From contig JASAOO010002855.1 in assembly GCA_030849075.1 (NCBI GenBank), positions 1 through 11,418 of the forward strand: a stretch of 11,418 nucleotides of DNA, in the 5' to 3' direction. Each line of letters opens with the position of its first letter. Position 1 is the first letter of the stretch. A program made the translations under genes and the position numbers. This document shows positions 6,577 through 11,418 of the stretch, piece after piece. The notes beneath the pieces were generated by a model. The model saw nothing but the letters and a program-made list of their open reading frames with translations, was not told where the DNA came from and made no database searches. The stretch is from Zelonia costaricensis. Taxonomy: Eukaryota; Euglenozoa; Kinetoplastea; Trypanosomatida; Trypanosomatidae.

Positions 6577-7338
6577 TCAAGCCCTCCGCGAGTAGCGGAG
6601 CCACAGCCCGCCGTCCGCCAGCTTCTCCACGCTGTCCAGGTCGAGGTCCGTCACGGGCAGCTTGCCGCCGTCCATCGAGTTGAACAGCTGAATGTCAGTC
6701 GGGTCGCCGCTCACAACGGGGACGAGGATCAGGCTGAGGCTGTCCACGGCACCCTGCGCGAGCAGAGCGCCGTTGATGGTGCCGCCGCCGTGGCCAATCA
6801 CGCGATCCGTCTTGAAGAGCGCACCGAGCTTGTCCACGGCGAGGCGGCAGTCCAGCGCGGACTTGCCGGCGAAGATGTACGGCACGTTTGCCTTGCGCAG
6901 CTGCGCCAGGAAGGCGTCGGCCACCCAGTCCTCCACCAGCACCTCCACAACGCGGTCGCCGTTGTAGAAGGGGAACGTGTCGCTGCGGATCGTTGACTCC
7001 TTCCAGCCCAGGCGACCACGCGGGTCGATGATGCAGTGGAAGTGGCGGTGCTCCGGCAGCTGGTATGTGGCGAGATCGGCGTGAAAGTCGCTGCGGTCGC
7101 CCGGTGCGCGGTCGGACGCGGGGTAGTTCGCCGAGGGCTCCAGCTCAACGAGCCCATCCATGCACTTGCTACCGGTGAGGCACACCGGGCTGATAGGGGT
7201 GAGTACCTCCTTGTCGATGCGGAAGTACTCCTTTAGAAAATCATCAAAGTGGGTGGCATGGAAGAGCTGACCTGTGGTCTTGCCGTCAAGGCTAACGAGC
7301 ATGTGCACGTCGACTGCGATGCGGGTGGGGTTTGCCAT
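6577..7338 (-). CDS. RibD C-terminal (pyrimidine reductase-like) domain protein, downstream paralogue
   Basis: This intact 253-residue ORF has its ATG at 7338. The frame is open further upstream, but that extension is low-complexity and reads through the putative splice acceptor, so this ATG is preferred. The family (RibD_C, DHFR-like fold) catalyses NAD(P)H-dependent reduction of the ribosyl-pyrimidine intermediate of riboflavin synthesis or related substrates. Visible landmarks are SLDGK (residues 16-20), IDPRGRLGW near 104-112, and a C-terminal nucleotide-site segment VIGHGGGTING (180-190) followed by VDSLSLILVPVVSGDP. There is no N-terminal zinc deaminase domain as in bifunctional bacterial RibD. 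Where the paralogue and DHFR-fold enzymes have G-R-x-T, this copy has GSKC (residues 56-59), so reduced or altered cofactor use is possible. No signal peptide or membrane segment is visible. It lies 742 bp downstream of its paralogue on the same strand. Confidence 0.85.
   Translation of the reverse strand: MANPTRIAVDVHMLVSLDGKTTGQLFHATHFDDFLKEYFRIDKEVLTPISPVCLTGSKCMDGLVELEPSANYPASDRAPGDRSDFHADLATYQLPEHRHFHCIIDPRGRLGWKESTIRSDTFPFYNGDRVVEVLVEDWVADAFLAQLRKANVPYIFAGKSALDCRLAVDKLGALFKTDRVIGHGGGTINGALLAQGAVDSLSLILVPVVSGDPTDIQLFNSMDGGKLPVTDLDLDSVEKLADGGLWLRYSRRA
6799..6950 (-). repeat. Near-identical block shared with the paralogue (copy A)
   Basis: This 152-bp stretch inside the downstream reductase gene matches 8306-8457 of the upstream gene with two differences by eye. 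The flanking coding sequence is much more diverged, especially the N-terminal half, which suggests recent gene conversion. Confidence 0.8.
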
Positions 7339-8080
7339 GGTGGACAGAGAGCGGTTGGGGAGGGGGGGGGGGCGGCACAGGTGAAAAAGCTGTGAGAAAA
7401 AGGAATAAACGTGCGAACAGAAAAGAGTTGAGCTGACAGAAGGACAAGTCGGCGTGGTGGGACGTGAGTTGTGAGGAAGCCTTTGTGCAGGGGGAGGGAG
7501 GGGTGTGTGTGTGTGTTCGTTCGTATGTCTGCAGCGTGGAGCCGGGTAGTGCGATTGAGCCAGTAAGTGCGCGGTGGAGGAGGAGGGGGTGGAAAGGAAG
7601 GAAGGAAAGAAGGTGCCCAGCAAGGCTGGCACAGCCGCAAGTCTCTCTCTCCCACTAGCAGTGGTGAGAGCCCAAACGGTCTGCGGCAGCTGACACCAGG
7701 GCCCAACGCAGCGAACACAGAGCCATGCAAGAGGGAATGCGCACCAGCTTCGCGCTTGTCCCTTGCTGACGAAACGCGCGAAGGTGAAGCAACGCTCGTG
7801 AAGCAACTCGGGCGTGGGGCAGTGACGTGGTTTGTGACTTCAAGACATGTTGCGTCATAGTTGAAGGGCCCACACTAGGCCGCGCGCCGTGCCGGAATAC
7901 GATATGAGGCGGCGCGCAAATCAAACTGCGAAGAAAAAGAAAATAGTCGGAGGCGTCGATACTACGCACTAGCACCCCCCTGCTCCGCCATCCAATAGAT
8001 AAAGCATCGCTGGAGTCGTTACGATGGGAGACGTCGCGAGGGGGCGGCTGCGTGCGCGACGCTGCGATAACTGGGCCGCC
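7339..8080 (-). other. Intergenic region between the two reductase paralogues
   Basis: There is no credible gene in these 742 bases. They hold the candidate splice acceptor for the downstream gene, an 11-base G-run (7362-7372), a short GT repeat (about 7503-7515) and a GGAA/GGAAA repeat (about 7593-7610). The remainder presumably supplies the 3' UTR of the upstream gene and 5' UTR of the downstream gene in a polycistronic transcript. Confidence 0.5.
7390..7406 (-). promoter_or_regulatory. Candidate trans-splice acceptor of the downstream reductase gene
   Basis: On the minus strand a pyrimidine tract (ATTCCTTTTTCTCACAG) ends in CAG about 50 bases before the ATG at 7338. Pyrimidine tracts followed by AG direct spliced-leader addition in trypanosomatids. 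A C-run (complement of G at 7362-7372) lies between it and the start codon, within the presumed 5' UTR. Confidence 0.5.
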
Positions 8081-8848
8081 TCACTGTGCCCTCTTGGTGT
8101 AGCGGAGCCACAGCCCGCCCTTCTCCAGCTTCTCCACGCTGTCCAGGTCGAAGTCCGTCACGGGCAGCTTGCCGCCGTCCATCGAGTTGAACAGCGGAAT
8201 CGCAGAGGGGCTCCCGCCAAGCGCAGGCACCATCACCAGGCTGAGCTCATCCACCACGCCCTGCGCGAGAAAGGTGCCGTTGATGGTGCCGCCGCCGTGG
8301 CACACCACGCGATCCGTCTTGAAGAGCGCACCGAGCTTGTCCACGGCGAGGCGGCAGTCCAGCGCCGACTTGCCGGCGAAGATGTACGGCACGTTTGCCT
8401 TGCGCAGCTGCGCCAGGAAGGCGTCGGTCACCCAGTCCTCCACCAGCACCTCCACAATGCGATCATTGTTGTAGAAAGGGAAGAACTTGTGGTGGCGCGT
8501 GTTGCGCTTCCAGCCTAGGCGGCCGCGCGGGTCCATGACAACAAAGTAGTGGTTGCCCGGAGGCGCGGGGTTTGCCTCGAGGTCGGCGTGGAAGTCGCTG
8601 CGGTCGCCCGGCGTGTGGTCGGGCGCGGGGTAGTTCTCTGGCGCCTCGAAGTCGTCGAGCGACCGGATGGTGTTGCGGCCGATGATGCACACCGGCGTCC
8701 GGGGCGTCAAGTACTCCTTGTCGATGCGGTAGTAGTCCTTGGCGTACTCGGTGGAACGCGGCGGGGCGAGCGCCTCCCCGGCGATTTTGCCGTCGAGACT
8801 CATGACGTTGTGCACCGTCAAGGACACACGCGGGAGAGTAGACGACAT
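8081..8848 (-). CDS. RibD C-terminal (pyrimidine reductase-like) domain protein, upstream paralogue
   Basis: This intact 255-residue ORF has its ATG at 8848. The frame is open upstream, but the added residues are Pro/His-rich low-complexity sequence with no counterpart in the paralogue, so the ATG that aligns with the paralogue start is chosen. Landmarks of the DHFR-like RibD_C fold are MSLDGKIAG (16-24), CIIGRNT with the G-R-x-T cofactor-loop pattern (57-60), MDPRGRLGW near 105-113, and CHGGGTING (183-191) followed by VDELSLVMVPALGG. No deaminase domain is attached. Trypanosomatids are generally regarded as unable to make riboflavin, so the substrate is probably not the classical pathway intermediate; a related NADPH-dependent reduction is inferred. 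The protein is presumably soluble, with no targeting signal apparent. It is transcribed ahead of its paralogue, and their C-terminal halves are very similar. Confidence 0.87.
   Translation of the reverse strand: MSSTLPRVSLTVHNVMSLDGKIAGEALAPPRSTEYAKDYYRIDKEYLTPRTPVCIIGRNTIRSLDDFEAPENYPAPDHTPGDRSDFHADLEANPAPPGNHYFVVMDPRGRLGWKRNTRHHKFFPFYNNDRIVEVLVEDWVTDAFLAQLRKANVPYIFAGKSALDCRLAVDKLGALFKTDRVVCHGGGTINGTFLAQGVVDELSLVMVPALGGSPSAIPLFNSMDGGKLPVTDFDLDSVEKLEKGGLWLRYTKRAQ
8306..8457 (-). repeat. Near-identical block shared with the paralogue (copy B)
   Basis: This is the partner of 6799-6950. The block encodes the segment from VEVLVEDWV to GALFKTDRV and differs from its partner at two bases by eye. 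Confidence 0.8.
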
Positions 8849-9642
8849 CGGCAAGTCGGTAGTGAACAGGGGTGAAAAGGTTTGGAGAACGCACTCACAC
8901 AGGCGAAGTAGCGTAGCGCGTAGGTGGGGGAGGGGGCGGCGGCTGGGAAGTGCAGGGGAATGCGGAATTTGGAGGGGGTGTGGGGGATCTGAGAGTGCAG
9001 GATGCGGCGGCGGGGGGGGGGGGAGCACGGCGAGGTTTGAAAAGCGGAGTGGGTGGAAGTCAAAGACGCTTCCGTGGAGCATCAGCGGCACGGAGGAGAT
9101 CTTGGAGTCTGAGCCCGCACTGGATAGGCGCAGCGCAGAGCGGGCACCCTATCCCGAATCCGTCAGGTACTACGTTGGACGTGTTTCCCGCGGCACCCAA
9201 CGCAGGAAGACGAGATGGACTACCGCAGCAGTGAAGCCTCTGTGCGACGACGTGCTGTTCAGCCCGGTGCGAGGAGGGGTAAAGCGGATGGTTCGCCTCC
9301 CCCCCCCCCGCAACTCACACAAACACACACACACACACTATGATATTGCTGTTTCTCTTTCCCAGTGCCTCGCCTTGTTGGTCGAACAGGATCGCTGCGA
9401 TGGGGTGGTCGTGCGAAGATGCAGCACAAGCATTCACGTAGACACACGCACACACGAAGCTACCGGTGTGCGAAAGCGAAGAGGGGGCCTTGTCTGTTGG
9501 ACAAGTAAAACAAGGAGAATCACGCGTGAAGATGCAGCGAAAAGGTGGAAGAGGAAGAGAGTGGCAGGCGTGGAGGACAAGAGGCGATGAAGCCAACCTG
9601 CAGTAATGAATAAAAAGAGGTTGGAAAAATCGAATGGGGACG
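8849..9642. other. Gene-free region upstream of the reductase pair, with G/C runs
   Basis: No convincing ORF is present. The region shows G12 at 9012-9023, C11 at 9299-9309 and an (AC)8 repeat at 9323-9338. On the minus strand, pyrimidine-rich sequence ending in AG near 8943-8944 could be the trans-splice acceptor of the 255-residue reductase gene. Runs of G and microsatellites are common in trypanosomatid intergenic and strand-switch regions. Confidence 0.4.
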
Positions 9643-9798
9643 GTGGGCACATCCGGCTGCACGCACTCGAGCACGCGCACGTGGCCGCGCCCCGACGCAC
9701 CGTACGTGGCAGGCGAGGCCCACTGCGTCACCGAGGACCTCCCGCTGACGTCGCACCGCACAGGAGCGACGCCGGTCCAGGTGCAGTGCTGCGTGTTG
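9643..9798. pseudogene. Coding-like GC3-periodic block, possible gene remnant
   Basis: Across 52 codons in the plus-strand frame starting at 9643, 47 third positions are G or C, against about 63% G/C at first and second positions. This is the signature of trypanosomatid coding DNA. The plus frame reads for example PRPDAPYVAGEAHCVTEDLP and is Cys-containing. The antisense frame with the same third positions reads equally sensibly (CTWTGVAPVRCDVSGRSS), so the strand cannot be decided, although minus would match the neighbouring genes. The surroundings lose periodicity on both sides, so it appears to be a short fragment. No family was recognised. Confidence 0.35.
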
Positions 9799-10792
9799 CC
9801 ACCACAGCAGGAGGAAGGTCGAAGACGGATCAAGGCTGCAGCAGCAGAGCAGCAGTCGAACACCGGCATGCCGAGGGGTAGAGGAGAAGGTGGTGGTGGG
9901 GCGTGCAGTTAGGTAGGTGAAAAACAGATAGTGAGGAGAGGGGCGGCGGTACACGCACACGTTCAAACTTGCCTGCGCGCCGGCAATCCTCAAATGTCCA
10001 CTGTGGCGCCGTGGCTGGGCAAGTGCGCCAACGGACAGCTCCAGACGCCGCTTTATTGTCGCGGCGATGCACAGAGACCACCGCCGCGCCAAGGCACGCA
10101 CGCGCGCCACTTCTCCCCCCTCCCTCCGCCCTCTCGCCGTTGAATGGGTGCCGGTGACACACCAGTAATAAGGCGTCTCGCGCCGACAAGGAAAAAAATG
10201 AAGAAAGATGAGGGACTTCCGCAACTCCAATCGCGCCGGTCGATGCGGAGTAGAAGAGGAAACGAGAAGAGAGCGCTGGGCCAGATAAAGGATGAGACGC
10301 GGCCGAGGCATGGGCGGGTGAGCCACTCGTGCGGGGTGCACTGCCGCGGCACGCCCACGCTCCGCCGCTTCTCCTCTGACAGGACTGCCGCCTGCTGCCG
10401 CAGCACCGCTCCGCTCCCTCAGGCATCCACTTTCGTGCTTGATACACCTTTCCTGTGCACGGCGGCGTTGATGGAGAGAAACACGCAAAGAAAAGGAGTG
10501 TGTGTGCTTCCGCTCAGCCGCACTGTCCTCCCCCCTCCATCCCTCCATCTCGAGCTGCTCTCAGCACGCGTCATGTTGTCGAGTCGGCCAAGAATGGGGG
10601 CGGGTGGGGTGTGGGGGTGAAGAACAAAGCGAACTCCGCTCGACACGCTTGCTTCCCTGTTGCCCCCCCCTTCACCCACTCGCCGCATGGCACTCCTTGT
10701 GCAGTGCGCCCATCCTCACAGGCGAGGTAAGAGCTAGCACCAAGGTGGTGAAACACCGGAGCCGGGCAAACACGTGCGCGGCACTGAGCCGT

Positions 10793-10824
<32 letters not shown>

Positions 10825-11418
10825 ATACGCAGGAGAGACACCCAACACCGACTACACCGGTGTGAGAGGAGAACACGAGGGAGGCCAAGGGGCTACGGGG
10901 ACTGCGGTGGAGGGCTGCCGCCGGCAGTGCTGCACTATCAACACGACAACGCGGATGGATGGCACACATCCCTCATAAATGCCTCCACGGAGGAAGGCTC
11001 ACAACGTAAAAGAAAGACACGTTCATCACAGCCCTGCACTAGGCGTCACACGAAGCACCCAAAGTACGGAGAAGACAACGCTGGAAATCAAAAAGCAAAA
11101 CAGAGGTAACCACAACCGCACCTCCACAGGGCGGGATAGACAGCGCACCTCTGAGGCCGCGGAGGGGCAGTCGCGCTGAGCGGTGTGGTGGGGGTGCGTG
11201 AGAGAGAAAGGGGCACCAGCATTCCCCCAAAAACTACCAATCCGCGCACTCTCAACTGCACACAACCTCCATGCACGACGTCTTGCCATCGATCGTCTGA
11301 CAAAATCGCCAATCACCCACAGACCAGCACCAGTGGAGGTCACCACCCGATCCGCAGCCCCATGATTCCCTGCATCACTAGGTTCACCGCCGCAGCGCAC
11401 CGACTCTACTCCTTCTTC
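9799..11418. other. Long stretch without a supported gene
   Basis: Open frames occur on both strands, but all are low-complexity or lack domain character, and none shows the sustained third-position bias of the reductase genes. The stretch contains a long (AC)n microsatellite at 10793-10818. No tRNA, rRNA or spliced-leader RNA was recognised. It may be a long intergenic or strand-switch region. Confidence 0.4.
10793..10818. repeat. (AC)13 microsatellite
   Basis: This is an uninterrupted AC dinucleotide run of 26 bases, followed by degenerate ACAT units up to about 10827. Such CA repeats are frequent in trypanosomatid intergenic DNA. Confidence 0.9.

Noticed and set aside
7339..7806. N-terminal extension of the 253-residue reductase frame
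   Set aside because: The added 156 residues are low-complexity, absent from the paralogue, and cross the pyrimidine tract and AG taken as the splice acceptor.
8849..9091. N-terminal extension of the 255-residue reductase frame
   Set aside because: The 81 extra residues are Pro/His-rich and unrelated to the other paralogue; the ATG at 8848 aligns with the paralogue start.
8739..9590. A 283-residue plus-strand frame
   Set aside because: It starts antisense to the reductase N-terminus and continues through G-runs and microsatellite; it shows no domain character.
9520..10548. A 342-residue minus-strand frame
   Set aside because: Composition is Arg/Ser/Ala low-complexity without sustained third-position bias; only the short block at 9643-9798 looks coding, and in different frames.
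1..11418. CRISPR array, bacterial operon features or Shine-Dalgarno sites
   Set aside because: No spaced direct repeats of CRISPR type were seen, and gene structure, splice-like tracts and retroelement content indicate a eukaryote.

Overview
The window looks like trypanosomatid (kinetoplastid, probably Leishmaniinae-like) nuclear DNA. The right half has compact intron-less genes with strong G/C bias at third codon positions, long pyrimidine tracts suited to trans-splicing, poly-G/C runs and (CA)n microsatellites. The left half carries a decayed tyrosine-recombinase retroelement of the kind known in these protists (VIPER/TATE group). The species cannot be fixed from the sequence alone.

Layout. 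Positions 1-600 are pyrimidine-rich and contain no gene I can support. Positions 600-2310 are extremely GC-rich with many G/C runs; a proline-rich minus-strand frame crosses this stretch but I do not recognise it. Positions 2311-5900 (minus strand) hold the degenerate retroelement. In transcription order it has a Gag-like ORF with a coiled-coil N-terminus and one CCHC zinc knuckle (5645 to 4362), a broken tyrosine recombinase (4301 to 3365) and a broken reverse transcriptase (3237 to 2821, with faint traces downstream). The order gag, recombinase, RT is the one I recall for VIPER-type elements. In-frame stops, frame changes at homopolymers and replaced catalytic residues indicate a dead copy. 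Positions 5957-6242 contain two copies of a ~120-bp hairpin-bearing repeat, with an undetermined base (N, 6107) at their junction.

Positions 6577-8848 (minus strand) hold two intact tandem paralogues of 253 and 255 residues. Both are stand-alone RibD C-terminal (pyrimidine reductase/DHFR-fold) proteins. They have diverged in their N-terminal halves, yet a 152-bp block in the C-terminal half differs at only two positions, which suggests gene conversion. The upstream copy keeps a DHFR-like G-R-x-T motif that the downstream copy has lost.

Positions 8849-11418 show no convincing gene. They hold poly-G/C and CA repeats and one ~156-bp block with coding-like GC3 periodicity (9643-9798), which may be a gene remnant. 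The two reductases are probably co-transcribed from right to left in a polycistronic unit, with the retroelement lying in their downstream flank in the same orientation.
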